64,000 bases of DNA, from contig CM076260.1 of NCBI GenBank assembly GCA_038380795.1, positions 31,592,634 to 31,656,633 on the forward strand. The letters are read 5' to 3'. The notes beneath the pieces are model-generated. The model saw only the letters and a list, made by a program, of their open reading frames with translations. It had not been told where the DNA came from and searched no databases. This document shows positions 22,594 to 35,930 of the stretch, one piece after another; the stretch's first letter is position 1, and every line of letters starts with the position of its first letter. The DNA comes from Pyrocephalus nanus. Lineage: Eukaryota; Chordata; Aves; Passeriformes; Tyrannidae. Made by a program: the position numbers and the translations under genes.

Positions 22594-25399
22594 CACTGAT
22601 TGTGTTCCTCGGGTGGAAGACGTTGTAACAGGCGTTATAGTGATGGTACTTGTCACCTTGCTCGCTGCGGGTCGCGAGGACAGGTTGTTTCGAGGTGATC
22701 GAAGGACAGTACCAGTCACAACTTCTTTCTCTGCTGCTATGTTCACCGGTCTCACTGTTATCACAGGACTCGCACCATCAGGTGCAGCACTGGGAGAACG
22801 TTTAAACTGGGAACCTAAGTGGATGTGGATTTTGTTGTCTTCTGTCGTAATAATGTTGGCGTTGGCATTGTACTTGCGGATTGGAGTTGGGACGGTTTGC
22901 TTTTCTGGTGTTACTTTGAAGACAGCCCTTCCCATGGTCATGTCTTGTGACTGTGGGGAGACGGAGATTTCTGCTGGTGCTGCAGATGTTGATACTGTCA
23001 TAATCTGAATTGGCGACGCAGGTCTGTCGGCGAAGGGTGCTCTCCCTCCCTCTGGGGACTTTTCCCTGGAGAACGTTGTTATAGTGACTGGAGACATAGA
23101 ACGATCTGGGCCCATGGGACTTTCACTGCCTTTTCCTTTTTGTGGCATAACGTTTGGAGAGGGAATGATGGTTATTCGTGGCTTCTGATTTCCCAGAGTA
23201 GGAATGACAGTGGTACTTGAAAAAAATTCCTCTGCAGTTGGACTGGTTATCTCCAAAGTTGCTGTGCTGTTCTCATGGTCTGGTGTCACCCGAATATGAA
23301 GAGGTTGACCCTGTTTTGGTGAAAGGACAACCTCTCCAGGATGTGCTGGACTACTGTGGGTCCGGGCTCCTTTATCAGGAGTTGCCTGAGCCCCAGTTTC
23401 CCTCTTTTTCATCCACGGTATCCAAGATTTCCTCATAGCAAGCTCATTTGCTGCTGGAGGGTATCTCTCGAGCACTGAAGAACGCTCCATGGGTTTTTTC
23501 AGACCTACCTGTCGCAGATTGCTCATGATATGATTCTCCTCCTGGAAGGATTTCCTTATAAACACTGCTGGAGTTTCTTCTTCTGCCGCTTCGTTGCTTA
23601 CGGCATCTGTCTGCACGCCAGTGGATGTCACAGGGACATCGACCATTCTTCGTCCGTTTATGCTGGGCCTCAGAGCACGGCTGTAACGCTTAGAAAGCTC
23701 CAGCTCTCTTGTTAGGTTCAAAACTTCCTGCCCCATGCTCTTGTTCTTGTTTTCTTCTTCCATGAACCTTTGCTGCAGAACTGAATAATCAACTTGGAGC
23801 TGAGAAAGCTGGTCTTCTTTGTTCATCAGCTCATGGATTTTTTCCTTAAGAGCTTGAACTTCTGCTTTCAAATCTCTGCTTTTGGCCTCTTCCAGACGAA
23901 ACCTGTGCCTCAGCTCTGCCTCCTGACTCACCACTTCACCTTTTTCTATTGCTTTGGTTTTGGCAATCTGGAGTTTCATCTCCTCCAACTGTTGAGAAAG
24001 AAAGTTAGCTTTATCCTGCTCAGTCCTAAATTTCTGCTCTAGCTGATCATATTCATCTTCTGTCTTCATCAAATCTCCTTCAACCACTTCCAATTGTTTG
24101 AGACGTTTTTTCAGTCTTTCAATTTCAATGGTGAGTTCCTTAATCTTGTTGTCCTCATGACAACCATGCTCTGGTCCTTTCCTGGTTCGACCTCTTGTAA
24201 TTTCTCTTTCTACTTCCTCCACACCATCGATTCTTTTCTTTAACAAGTCAACTCTACAGCTTAGTTGAGAGGATTTTTCTTCTTCACTTCTCAGTTTGCC
24301 AATTAACTCATCTCTTTCCTTTGTCAAACTAGACACTTTTTCCTCCATTTCAGATTTCAGTTTCAAAAATTTCTTACTTTCTTCTATCAGTTTCTCTGTT
24401 ACATCCATAACTTTCCCTTGTTCAATTTTAAAATTCTTGTTTAGACCCTCAACCTTTTTTTCCTCCTGTTTTATTTTTTCCATCATATTTTTTCGTTCAT
24501 CAACCAACATTACAGTAAATGACTTCAGCTTTGTAAGGTCATCTTTTAGGCTTATTTCAGCCTTCTCCAACTTGCTTTCTGATGTCTCAAGGTCCTTCAC
24601 TCGAGTCTTTACCACTTCCAACTCATTTATCAAATCCTTAGTCAAATTCTTTTCTTTCTCCAAGTTTAAGTGTAGCTGAGTGCATTCAGACTTGCTTTTA
24701 CTGAAAGCCTCTTCCAGCTTCTCTAGTTCTGACATTCTTTTCTGCAGTTTTTCCACTTCAAGTTTCAACTCTTTGCTATGGTGCTCCTCCTCTTGCAGTT
24801 TATTTTTCAGCTCTTTGCACTGGGATTCGGTTTTTGTGATCTCTTCATCTTTGCCCTCCATTTCAAGCACACGCTTGCGGAGGTTTTCCACTTCTGCCAT
24901 TAAGCTAGAGTTCCCACATTCTCCTTTTGCTATTTTATCTCTTAGTTCTTGAAGTTCCTCCTCAGCTCTTTGAAGATTTTTGTTAGTTTCTTCCAGCTCC
25001 TCTATTCTGCGAGTCAACCCCACTAGCTTAAGCCTCAGCTGTCTATTATGTGACTCTTGATTAGCCAGTTTAGCAGTCATCTCCTCATGTTCTTGAGAAA
25101 ACGATGAAGTTTTGTGTTCAAGTTCTGCCTCTAACTTCATCAGTTTTTGTCCATCTTCTTTAGTTTTTGCACTAATAATTTTAAGCTTTTCTTCTTCTTC
25201 TTTTAGTTTTTGGGTTAAGTCCTGTATTTTCTGGCTCTGTTGACCAAGTTGTTCAATATGCATTTGTCTTTCATCCACCAGCATGAGTGCAAATGATTTG
25301 AGCTTGACTAGTTCTTCTCTTAGTTTATTGATTCTCTTCGTATGTTCCTTCTCCTTCCGGGCTTGATAGACCTTCTCCTGCTCAAGAAGTTTCTTCAAC
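22594..25399 (-). CDS. FILIP1: FILIP1 large central exon (coiled coil and S/T/P-rich region)
   Basis: This 2806-bp exon encodes most of FILIP1, a cytoplasmic filamin-A-interacting protein that lowers filamin levels, affects migration of cortical neurons, and also binds non-muscle myosin IIB. The acceptor ctaacttgtttcag|G (25400/25399) completes an Arg codon from the previous exon and is followed by LKKLLEQEK. About the first 565 codons are near-continuous heptad coiled coil: LVKLKSFALMLVDERQMHIE finishes the CortBP2-like N-terminal domain, followed by SMC-like helices. After LSKRYSRALRPSINGRRMVD comes a low-complexity Ser/Thr/Pro-rich part with SPKQGQPLHIRVTPDHENST and PRITIIPSPNVMPQ. It ends in QSV at donor GTG|GTAAGC. 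Similarity to human is very high throughout, with no stop or frameshift. The first in-frame ATG of the exon is at 25284. Confidence 0.98.
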
Positions 25400-26296
25400 C
25401 TGAAACAAGTTAGAAGAGATGCATTAAACTATTATGTATGTGTGTGTGTATGTATTTCTCCATTTTAAAAATCACCTTCCTTTTAGCTTTTCTTTTTTTA
25501 TTTCAAGCTGTCTTGCAAGAAATCACAGAATAACTTCCTACTGCAGTTACATTCCCAAACTCAATATTTTAAATTAAAAAAGTTAAATGAAAAATGTATA
25601 AAATCATCTAGAAATCTGAAACACAGTGAGATTTTATACATGTATAGATAAAAAATACATCTAGTTTTAATTTCTTTCTATTTATTTCTCTGTTAGAATG
25701 ATGTTGGTAAAAGTATATAATATTCCAACAGGACAGGTATTATCTACTCACCGATCCATTTATATCAAACTTGTTTTACAAGGTGGATTCCTTCTTACGT
25801 CTTGCATATAGAAAAATGTGTAAAGATAAAAAATGAAAACTAATTGCCATATGCAGCCACACATAAATGGACCAATCCCGGTTATAAATAAACCAGCAGG
25901 ATAGAAGATTACATTAGCACCCAACTGATAATTATCTGGGCATCACAAGCATACAAAATTGGCAGGAAGATAAATTTGGCAGCATACTGACTGTTGTGTT
26001 AAAAAGTTTCTTCTTCTAAACACATTTCCATTTAGTAGATTTTGCGAACCGCAAAGATCAGACTTAATCAAACCTTTGGCTACAGCTAACCTCATCTGGA
26101 AAATGCTCTTCTCTATATGGTCTGTAAAGGTGTATTTTCAGTATAAAAGCTCACAATACACAAATTACATGTATCCTTAGAAAGATAATTTTCCAGCCTT
26201 ACCCATGCAACGTGGAGAAATTATTAGTAATGTAAGTATTTTATAACTGTGATTTATATTCAGGATATGTTGACATCAGCAGAGGACGTTCCTGAA

Positions 26297-26363
26297 CATG
26301 TTAAGGGTTGGACTTGATGATCTCAGAGGTCTTTTCCAACCCAGTTGATTTTATGATTCTGTG
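26297..26363 (+). mobile_element. CR1 LINE, 3'-tail fragment
   Basis: agggttggacttgatgatct followed by cagaggtcttttccaaccca and gattttatgattctgtg is the final part of CR1 with its terminal short repeats. About 65 bp; strongly 5'-truncated. Antisense to FILIP1. Confidence 0.85.
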
Positions 26364-29300
26364 TTGTAAGGAGGGATTTCTGAGGATGGTGATCCTCAAT
26401 TGACAAAGAGGTACAGATAACAAACGGATGTATACCCTACTAATCTAAGAGCTTTATTGTAAAAGCAGCACTCCAGCTTGGAAAGAATTGCTGAATTTAC
26501 TGTGAAACAGTGTTTTCCAAACCACTGTCATAGTACCTACAACTCCCATATACCCTATCAAGACATGTGATGATTCAAATCTACTTGCTTTGCTTACCGT
26601 ATTGTCTGAAGCTTTTCAGCTTCTTTTTTATAAAGGAGATGCACATTGAAGTGATAATAGTTGAGCAATTTATGCCTCTTAACTGACTTGCAATAACTGG
26701 AACATCCATATCTTAGCAAAGATAGACTTTTATCAGAATTTTTATCTAAAATACTGGACTGTAGATGGTAGCAGGTGAAGCACAGATATAACATTCCTCT
26801 CTGCTACCCCAGCAATGAAGCAGTGCCAAGGACCTGAGGCACAATGTCATACACAGAGGATGTCTCCCAAAGCCTTCACCTGAACTCTAAACTTATAACA
26901 GCCACATTAACTTGGTACTCCAGCAACTGTTAATGTTTCACTCCTTGCTCCTTGGGGACCAGAACAAAGAGGAACTGGAAAGAAAAGCTATAAGAAAAGA
27001 GAAGGAAGTCAGAAAGCAGAACACAGGATGCAGTAGGTAGGGAAGGAGAAGGCTGAAGAATGCATTTGAAAACAAGAGTCGGATAGAATGTGGGAGTAAG
27101 AGAATAGTAGGAACCAGTGGGAGAGAGAAAAACAAACAAACCTTACAGCCAACCTTGCTGGGTCACAGATTACTCTCAAAAAAAAAAATTCTCTTTAGCT
27201 TTGGCATCTCTTTGGAAAGGACTGAAAAGACATGCTGATGAATGGGTCAAGTTAAAATATCAAAAGGTAAAAAAAGACCCACTGTCACTCAAAGCACGCA
27301 CTTTTCACACTGAAGAAGGAACTTTATTGGCATGCAATATATTCCCTGGCTGCTCTATCACACTGCTTAACGTAAATGTTTCTGCCAAGAACTCTTCCTC
27401 ATCTCCCCCAGGCTATGTTTTTAAAGAAATAGTATGTACCCTTCGACAAAATATTTGCCAAGACAGAACAATGCATCCTAGCCTAGTGGTAGTCTAAATG
27501 ACCCATATCCCAAAGTCATGAAAGTTTCCAGCCTCCCTCGTCCCACACTCAAAAGCCTACCTAGAGATGCTTAGAAAACTGCCTATGATTTTTAATTCCT
27601 AGGCATGCATGTGTGATTTTCACCCAGCAGTTGCTCCAGGTGGTATACACCAGTCAGGCTGCTAAGCAGAGTGCAAAATAATTCACTGGCAACACATAGC
27701 CCCATGTGATTACCTGAGAGTCTACTGGGGAATAATGCCAAGAAAGCCACTGAAAAAAACCACAAATATCTGTTAAACTAAGACCAAAAAAATGGCAGTC
27801 ATGAGACTGAGTAACAGGAGAAGAAAGCACGTTAGCCCTGTCACTGCCTTGCAGGAGGGCTAGCAGGAGAGCTAACTGGCCTGGCCCCTCTGGGAAAACA
27901 AAGCACTGTAACTGTGCCAATACATGGAGGTGAATTTGCTAACATATCTCTGCTGAGCAAGGTAGGAAGCAACATGCAGCATTTTATCCTGCCTCAGCTT
28001 CAACATGGTGAAACTACACTATCTTAGATTTGACAAGTGAACTTTCAGAGAAGATACTTGACAGGACTTCTGTTTTCCATGTCCAGGGGAACTGTTTCTA
28101 AAATCTGGTTCTGTGGGGGATGGATGGGGAAGCAGCACACAAATCTATGTGCTAATTACCAAAGTAATTAACAAACTCTACATCTTTTCAGTGCAGCTTC
28201 TAAACACTAAAATAAAGCTGAGTTTAAGCTTGCTCCCACTTTCTGCTTTTCCATTCTTTTACAACTTTCATACCTCAGTGGTTAAACTGGAATTCCAGCA
28301 GACTGCAAGGTGAGGTTGTCCCTTCTTGACCCTCACAACAGATTTATTACCAGGTTTCTCATCTGACTGCTGCTGCTAATGTTTGCTAAGTAACGCAGAG
28401 CCGCATGGGCTCCATTGCAACACTAAAAGCCTCTCAGATTCCCTGCATGTGCATCTTCAATGTGTTAGTCAGAGCAACTACACTCTGGATTGTCAAAAGG
28501 TTGAAAACACCTGCCTTCAGGGTCAAAATCAAAACCTTTAATAATGAAACATGGGGCTACATACAGCACAAACACTGACAAGCCAACCATTTGGTACCCC
28601 CAGCCCAGTCCTTTTATTTGCTGTCTTGGTTTGTGGTTGCTTTTGGAGATGGGAAGAAATGTTTGGGTACAATTGGATAACCTGCATTCATCAGAAAGAG
28701 TCTCCGGGGTGTAGCATCTAGACCCCAGCACGCAGATATGCTCCAGTTCCCTCTGGAGAGAGGGATCACATTGCCTGCTCCTCTATGGACAGCACCGCTG
28801 AGTCTGTGTGTTTCTCAACAGATTACCATAGGTATCATGTCAAAGCACGCAGCTTAGGTCATTCCCTGAATACATGTGATCTTTTGTTGCCATGAGAGTC
28901 CTGATGATCTCTCCTTCTCCTTACTATCTATCTTGCCCACAGAATTTGAAGAACAGGTGCCCTACAGGTGTCCAATACTCAAGACCGATCACATTACCTC
29001 TTGCAGTGCACTGGATAAATAAAGTAGCGAGCCCTTAGGTATGACTGTATGCAAACTGCTAACTGCCTCAGCTAAAAACAAACACTCCAGGACAATGCTG
29101 TTCCCTGATTTTGAACCATTAAGAAAAATGCTTGGCTGGCATGGCACAGGATGCTGGACTACAGAAGCTATGGATGCAATCTCCCGTGGTCCATGCTGCA
29201 CAGGGAGCTGCATCTCCTGCATCCCTCCACAGCCTTAGCTGCTCACAACCAGGGGAGAAGGAGGAAGGTCTGTGGGCAGCCATGGTGGGGAAGTAGGAGG

Positions 29301-32300
29301 CTGAGGACTTTCAACAACCAATCTCAGCTTGTAGAGAAAGCAGACACCAGAGTGGAGGAAGAGCAACTATGGAATTAGTTTTAACATCTTTCATGAATGG
29401 TGTGCTGGAAGCAGTCAGCAAGGAGGAAGGCAGAGTGGATGGACAGTAAGCAGGCCCTCCCTCTCCTCCTTCCTTTAGCTTTGATGCTGAAGTATTTCAT
29501 TGCACAAGGTCTTTCTGCTTCCCCTTCCCTCCTACAAGCTACAAACTGATGAACAGAGGCACGATGGGATGCTGATAGCTACAACCCTATTCCTCCAGAG
29601 ATGTGCCTTCATTTCATTTACTATGGTTATACTCCTGTGCTTCATCCTACCAGTTCTGACTGCCTTTCTCAGTTTGAGGCTCATCACTCCTTCAGGTTTG
29701 GATGGAAACTTTTCCTTAAAGTAAACCTGGTCAGTACCATACCTTTTTTCCCCACCACACCCTCAGCTGCCAAAAAGTCCACTTATCCTCTCAACGTATT
29801 TGTATGAGACAGTGCTGGGTTACAGCATGGAGGCAGTTTGTAAAACACCACATTGGGTACGTTGGGAAGTGGTGTCCAACACGGGCAGGGCTTCGGTGTG
29901 CTGCAAGCGAGTCCCTGAGTCTGCCCTGAAGGACAGGAGGCAGAGGACATGGATGGCTGTATCTCCTCCTTCCAGTGAGAAATTCAGAGTGGCTGAAGGG
30001 CTTCTTGCTGGAGTTTTCTGGGTGGCCATAAGGGTAGTTTAACATTCTCTTTAAGACCGATCACTTCATTGTATCAATAAAGCGACAGACTTCCCTTATT
30101 GTTTTTTTTCTGTTTTATGTCTACATGTCAAGTGCAATCACTGAGATGCACAGGAGAAACCCCACAGTACCATTTTTACAGTGTCTCTACTTGGACTAGA
30201 GCAAGACTTTATAATGTTTTCACGTTTTTGAAAGACACTGCAATAGTTTCACAACAGGAAAGCTCCAATGGGCACTACTGGATTTTAGACAGGATTTCTT
30301 TTATTTGTAAATGGTAAAAGTAGTAGCAGCAAGACCTTAGCTAAAATCAAGCATTAGTACTTGTTCACATTTGCAAAAGAAATTACAAATAGTGGTCAGT
30401 AGACAATTTCTTCCTTTCTGAAGGATAATAAACTTCATTACTACATTTGAAATGTAATAAATAAACTGGGAACTGTAAAACTCCTGCTTAGCAGTGATAG
30501 CTGATATGAGAAGCCGTTCCCTGAAGTGAGAATATTTTAAGAAAATACAAAGAAGTTTCAGTTATCAGGGTAAAGATGCTCGGTGATTTCCAAAAAAACA
30601 CCACTCCCTCAAAAAAACATTCACTTTAGAGTATTTAAAACAGAGTATGCAAAAGTGAATAGCCTCCCAAACATTTACTGAAAATTATAACGGTGTGTGC
30701 ACCTCTCTTTCCATTTGTACTTCCACCAAGATGAGAAAACACCACAAATACTCATACAACCTTTTCCATCTCTAGCACAGAAATGGGCACTTACCTACAC
30801 ACAGAAACCCTGGGAAGGCAGGACAAGGCAGAGGATGTCCTGAAAGGACATGAGCTGCCTCTGTGGTTTGCGTATGTGTGAGCATTTTGGCACCACATTT
30901 CAGCTGTGTTGTCCTGGTTTAGCCTCCTGCTTTGCAAACAGACTAAGCCAAGCTTTCCAAGGTGTCCCCCAGTGTTTAATGAAGCACTCACAGGAGGGGC
31001 CATGGAGGAGGGAAATCTAGAGCTATTTTCCCTGCTATCAAAACTGGCAGCAGGAGCAACAGCAGTTGCTTGCTGAGAAAGAGGATGGGAAGGAGGGAAA
31101 CAGGTAAGATCTCTGCAGGACCTTTTAACTGAGTTCGTAGACAGCCTGAAGATCGACAGAGCTCCTCATTGGTGCTCTAGCACAAAGCTGTTTGTTGTAT
31201 TGCTCCTACAGTACCTATCTTGCCATTTGCACTCCAAAAAGTTTGTGGCGATGGGATGTAATCACTTCTAACCTATCCTTTCGAAAACCAGTAGGAGGGG
31301 ATTAAGGAAAAGTACATTAACAAGGACTTGGTCACTGTAAGGATGAGTTGACTGATGGCTGATGAAGGCTGCTTCCTCCTGAGGGGCCAACAGCATTTCT
31401 ATGCTGCTCACACAGCAATCCCAGGGGAATTTTCAGTGGCAAAGCAAATGCCTTTGCAAGCTCATCTTTCCACTTCAAACCTAGAGAGTTTGCTACTGTA
31501 TCTGCAAAGTTAGACAGACTGGACAACTTCCTAGTGGTAGCTAGAAAGCTGCTGCCCATTAAGGGATGTGAGACAATGGAAACCAGCAAGAGGTGGTTTA
31601 ACTTAATAAAGGAGTTCCCTTCTTCCCCCACCCCCTTCAATGTACAACAGCTGATTTTGAAAATTGTTTCTACAGCCACTGGGAAATCCTCCACATGTCA
31701 GGACTATTTCTGAGTGCTTCTGTGTTTGGGGCCAGGCTGAGATACCTAAAAGCTGAATTTTGCTAGTTCTGAGTACTTACAATTTCATCTAAAATCAAAG
31801 AGAGACAAAAGGTGGTCAGGCTCTCCAGGAAGCAAAACAATCCAGCCTAACACTTAAATTGGGCAATTCAAAATTAGATAACACTTTCAAATCCTCAGCT
31901 TCACTGCTTCCCACATATCAATCTCAGCTGGGAGAAGAAATATGTAAATGAGATCAGATCCCATGGCAAGCAAAAGAATAAAGTACATCTGTATTACCTT
32001 GTTCTTTCTATTCATTAAACTTTAAAGGTAAGCAATGAGAAAAATATTTGAATGACCTTACTACAGAACTTGCCAAGCTGCTGTTGAGTTTTATCACAGA
32101 ATAAACTTTTTTTAAAAGTGTTATTGGTTCTAGTAAATCTAAAGACAATTTTCTGTGGCTACATATTATACAAACTCAAAATACAATAAAAGTGTATACT
32201 CTTCATTGCTGAATTAACTCTTGAGAAGTGGTTGTATCAAACTATATCAAAAGCAAATTAATATTCTTGCTACTTCTAAACTACATGAGAGTTTCCAAAA

Positions 32301-32754
32301 TATACTGAAAGTAAAGAAAGTGTTTTCTTCCTTAGGAGAACACATTGCTTACCACCTACAACAGTTTTTCTTCCTCTTTCTGTTTCTAACACTGATTTTG
32401 TAAAAACTAAAATCCAGTTTGCTGAAATAGTTCATTTGTTTTGAAAGTGTCTTACTCCAACTGAACAGTGACTAAAGGCAGTATTTTGGAATACGAACAC
32501 TCACTAAATTCAGTGTCCCACCACCTTTCCAGCCCCTTGTTAACATCAGAAAAGCACCAAAGGTCTTCAAGAATAAAACCCGACCGGCACCCTTTCAGAC
32601 TACGAAACAGTATCCCAAGCGGACAGGAGTTTTTCCAAGCCCCCTAGTCTAGGTACCCACAACAATTTCGGCGATCAGAGAAGGGAAAGGGGATGCACAG
32701 AAAGCATGCAAACAGCAGCTGGGAGCAAAGGCGCAGCAGCGCTCAGCTGAGAGA

Positions 32755-33420
32755 TGAAAACTGCCAAACCTGTCTCCGGGCTGCGGGTCTCCTCCCCTGA
32801 CCTCTCCGTGCGCCGCTCGGCAGGGGAGCCCCGCAGCACAGCCCCACCAGGTGCACTTTCCAGGGCTCCAGCCCAACGCTATGGTCAGTTGGGGGCCGGC
32901 CCGGCTCCTCAGCGCTGTCCTGGCCCGTCCAGCCCGGCTGGAGCCGCAGCCGCGGCGGCGGGAGCGGAGCCGCCGAGCATCCCGGCCCCCCCCGCTCCAC
33001 GCAGACCCCGCTCCAGCCTCCTTCCCTCCCTCCTTCCCTCCCTGCCGCGGGCGCCTACGCTAATGCCCGGTGCGCTCAGTGAACCAGCGCAGTGCGCATG
33101 TACACAGCAATTAGCAGCGCTCAAATTAAAATTACGCTTAAAAAAAACCCTGAATTTCTCTTACCTTATAGACAACTAGACCCTTTTTTTTTTTTTTTTT
33201 TTAAAAGCCACCAAAACAAGAATAAAAGAGGGAGGATCTGGGGTACGACTTAGCCCCGACGCTGCGAGGTGCCGGCTGCGCCTCGAGTTGTGCTCCCCTC
33301 GGAGCAGGCGAGGGGTGGAGCCGGGAATGGACTGGGGAGAGGGTCCGGCTGAGCCTGCGGCTCGCGCCTGCCAGCGCTAGCCTTTGGGATCGCTTTCCAG
33401 GAGTCTGTTGTTGACAGCCA
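32755..33420. promoter_or_regulatory. Intragenic CpG island, candidate alternative FILIP1 promoter
   Basis: Two CpG-dense blocks (about 32760-33061 and 33240-33390) stand out in an AT-rich 23-kb intron; by my reading the first has roughly 30 CpG in 300 bp. They flank an AT-rich stretch with a T-run. The element gcgcagtgcgcatg near 33086-33100 resembles an NRF1-type site. A run of cctt repeats lies at 33018-33044. The density is that of an active promoter. A minus-strand first exon is plausible (next entry); divergent plus-strand transcription is also possible. Confidence 0.65.
33165..33420 (-). other. FILIP1: Candidate alternative first exon of FILIP1 (short form)
   Basis: On the minus strand, sequence from the GC-rich block runs into a strong 5' splice site, TATAAG|GTAAGAG, with the boundary at 33165/33164. 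From 33420 down to 33166 there is no ATG on that strand, as expected for a 5'UTR exon. Joining this donor to the acceptor at 25400 would give an mRNA whose first FILIP1 ATG is at 25284 (Met of MLVDERQMH), about residue 249 of the long form. A short FILIP isoform lacking the N-terminal domain is described in rodents as I recall it. The upstream limit is unknown. The TATAAG overlapping the donor could instead be a core promoter element. An A-run about 15-35 nt before the donor is unusual. Confidence 0.42.
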
Positions 33421-33940
33421 CCCCGGGCTGTTTATAGGTACAGTTTAGAAGTGAACTACTGAGAAATAATGATTTGATCGCAGAGAACCCTTGTGAGTTG
33501 CTTTTGTTTAAACTGAAGTGGGATGCACGAAGCGACGCTTCCCACTCCCAGCAGCCGATTCATTGCTCTGGCTCAATAAAAGTTCTGTTGCTTTCCTGTT
33601 GTCTTCCCGCTGTTCGAAGTGGCAGTACTACTGCTGGTGCGCCCTGGCTGATCTTAACATGAGTTGATAAAGGCATGAATACATGAAGAAAATCCCCTGT
33701 GGGTTTAATATATGCATGTGTTTATTTTTGAATATCCATGCATAGTAGCAATGCTTACTCTGGTGAGGTTTGAAAAGCAATCAGTCTGCTAGTACCCTGC
33801 ATTAAAGAAGTCCTAAACCATCTCTTTTGTTCCCAAAACAATACAAAGGAATTTGGGTATTCTTTCTATTTGCCTAATGATTCCGTAGATTGCTTACAGT
33901 CACCTTTTCAGTCTTTACAAGGGGAACTAGAAACCACTCT

Positions 33941-34018
33941 CCCCTTTCCCTTCTGCTTCCCTTTCCCCTCTTTCCCCCTTGCTTTCCTCTTCCCCTTCCT
34001 GTTCACCTTCCACTTTTC
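33941..34018 (+). repeat. Polypyrimidine tract
   Basis: About 78 bases almost entirely C and T (blocks such as ccctttcccctctttccccc). It lies about 500 bp upstream of the candidate alternative FILIP1 promoter in gene sense, where the transcribed strand is purine-rich. Low-complexity sequence; no element recognised. Confidence 0.75.
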
Positions 34019-35930
34019 TTAAGAAGCTTTTAATAGCCAAAACACTGAAAGCGTATCCCGTCAAATACTATTATCCATTAAAAATGGACTAATATATGTT
34101 TACATTTTTGAGAAACTATCTAATTTCATGTTCTTTCATTATTTTTCCTTAGGACCCTTACCTTAATCAGCACACAGGCTGAACAGAGCTCATTTGAAAA
34201 GCAGGTGCTTAGTGATTGATTTTATGCTCTTTACTCAAGCCCGTATTTACCACGCCCTCTTCAGACTCTGCTGGGAACAGAATTATTAATTTATGGGTGT
34301 GAGAGAGAAGCACAAAGGGACTAAGGTTTTGATTGGAACACCTGCTCCAGGGTACACAGGATGTGGGTTTCAGAGGACTGCAGGGTGGGTGCTGCATGTG
34401 TTTGGATCACAACCCCATTTGCCTCCACCCAGGAGTGGATGCTCCAGACTCCTGCACATCAGAGCCCAAATCCAACAGGCTTCCCAAAATGAGAACCATT
34501 CTTAGAGTGAAAAGCATTCACAATCCATGTAAATTAGCTTCACATGACTTCACTAGCACCATGTAGGAAATCCGTCACACAAACGCAACAGGAGTAGAGT
34601 CACATTTTCCAGGGAAACATATACTAGCCTTAATCATTCACTCCCATTTTATATTCCACTGCCTCATTTACTAAACACTTTCTAAAAGATGAAGATGGGG
34701 GTCCTACAAAGAAATTGTTTCTTCCTGTGTGCAAAGCTGACGCATCTCACTATGTTTCTATTTTTCCAGTGTCAGAGGAAAGGTACAAAACGTTTGATTT
34801 TGCAAACACAAATGATCACATGCATTGAGCAGACAAATGTTCTGCTTACTCTACTTACTCTGTCCTTTGCAATCCTAACAATTGTTTGGTAAAGCTAAAT
34901 ATTCTTTAAAAGGAGAAAATTGCACGCATAATGGCAAACACTAAAATAGATATTGATCAATGAAACTTTTTGATCTGGCATTATATGGGCACTTCAGGAG
35001 ATGTCAAAAGAGTTTAGATCCTTTATATTGCTGGCATAAAAGTCTGCATTTAAATTAACAAAATAATGGATAGCAATAGCAGGGTGTCAGCCTGGAGGCA
35101 TTTTGGTACTAGAAGGGCTAGAGCACTTTGCAAGCAAGTTTCAAAACTATCTGCTGACAGATGGGTTTGTCTGTGATCAGCAGCTGAGAGCAAGGCTCTG
35201 TTCCACCAGCGCTCCTGGCTTGGCAGGAGGGTATCTGGTCACACACCCCATCCCAGCTGGCTCTGGGCTTTGAGCTCATTGCACAGCTTGTCCCAGTCCT
35301 GCTGCACCTCCTGTTCACTCCCAGGTTCTCCTCACCTCTGCACTCCATTTTAAACCCCCACCTCACCCAAATCAACAACTGTCCTAGGTGTCCTCTCATA
35401 TCTGCTCTGGCTCTTCTTTTGTCCGTGTTGCCATTTTGTCCATGCTTGGGCCGGGCTGGAACTGCAAGCAACACATCTTCCATCATCTGTGTTTTCATGG
35501 TCTCATCTCAGAACAGAAAGTTCTGGGATGTCAAGAGAATCCTCATAATTATATTAGGAAAGCAGCCATGAGTTTATAGGAGTCAGCTTTGTACATATGT
35601 GATATGAAGAAGGGAGGTTCAGGCCAAAAAGGGATTATCTATCTCATGAAGTCTAACAACTCAGAATCACAACAAGCAGTGGACTCTCACCCAAGAGATC
35701 TCAAGGGATTGTCTCTACTCATCACAATTTTTGTAGCTAAAAACCATCAGCCAGAACTATAATGTGTCACAAGAGAACAGAAGGTGACCAGGGGCATTGC
35801 CAGTGTCTGTACCTGGCAAGAGACGTGCTGAAGGGAATGCTCAGAGGATGCTACAGAGCCCATCCCAGTCTAAGTCAAGACAGGTACAAGTAGAGTCATC
35901 AGGAAATGCATGTCCTCCAGAGAGTACCAC

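Noticed and set aside
22544..24952. Several plus-strand frames opposite the large FILIP1 exon
   Set aside because: They are antisense shadows of a strongly conserved coding exon, with Ser/Phe/Leu-rich composition that mirrors the Lys/Glu-rich coiled coil.
32743..33179. GC-rich frames in the internal CpG island (up to 141 codons)
   Set aside because: They run in several frames on both strands, as expected in stop-poor GC-rich DNA, with Pro/Ala/Arg-rich sequence and no homology I recognise.
33407..33660. Possible solitary LTR (TGTTG… with AATAAA … TTAACA)
   Set aside because: The ends are only loosely LTR-like, I see no matching target-site duplication, and the region is part of or next to a CpG island; not enough to call an element.
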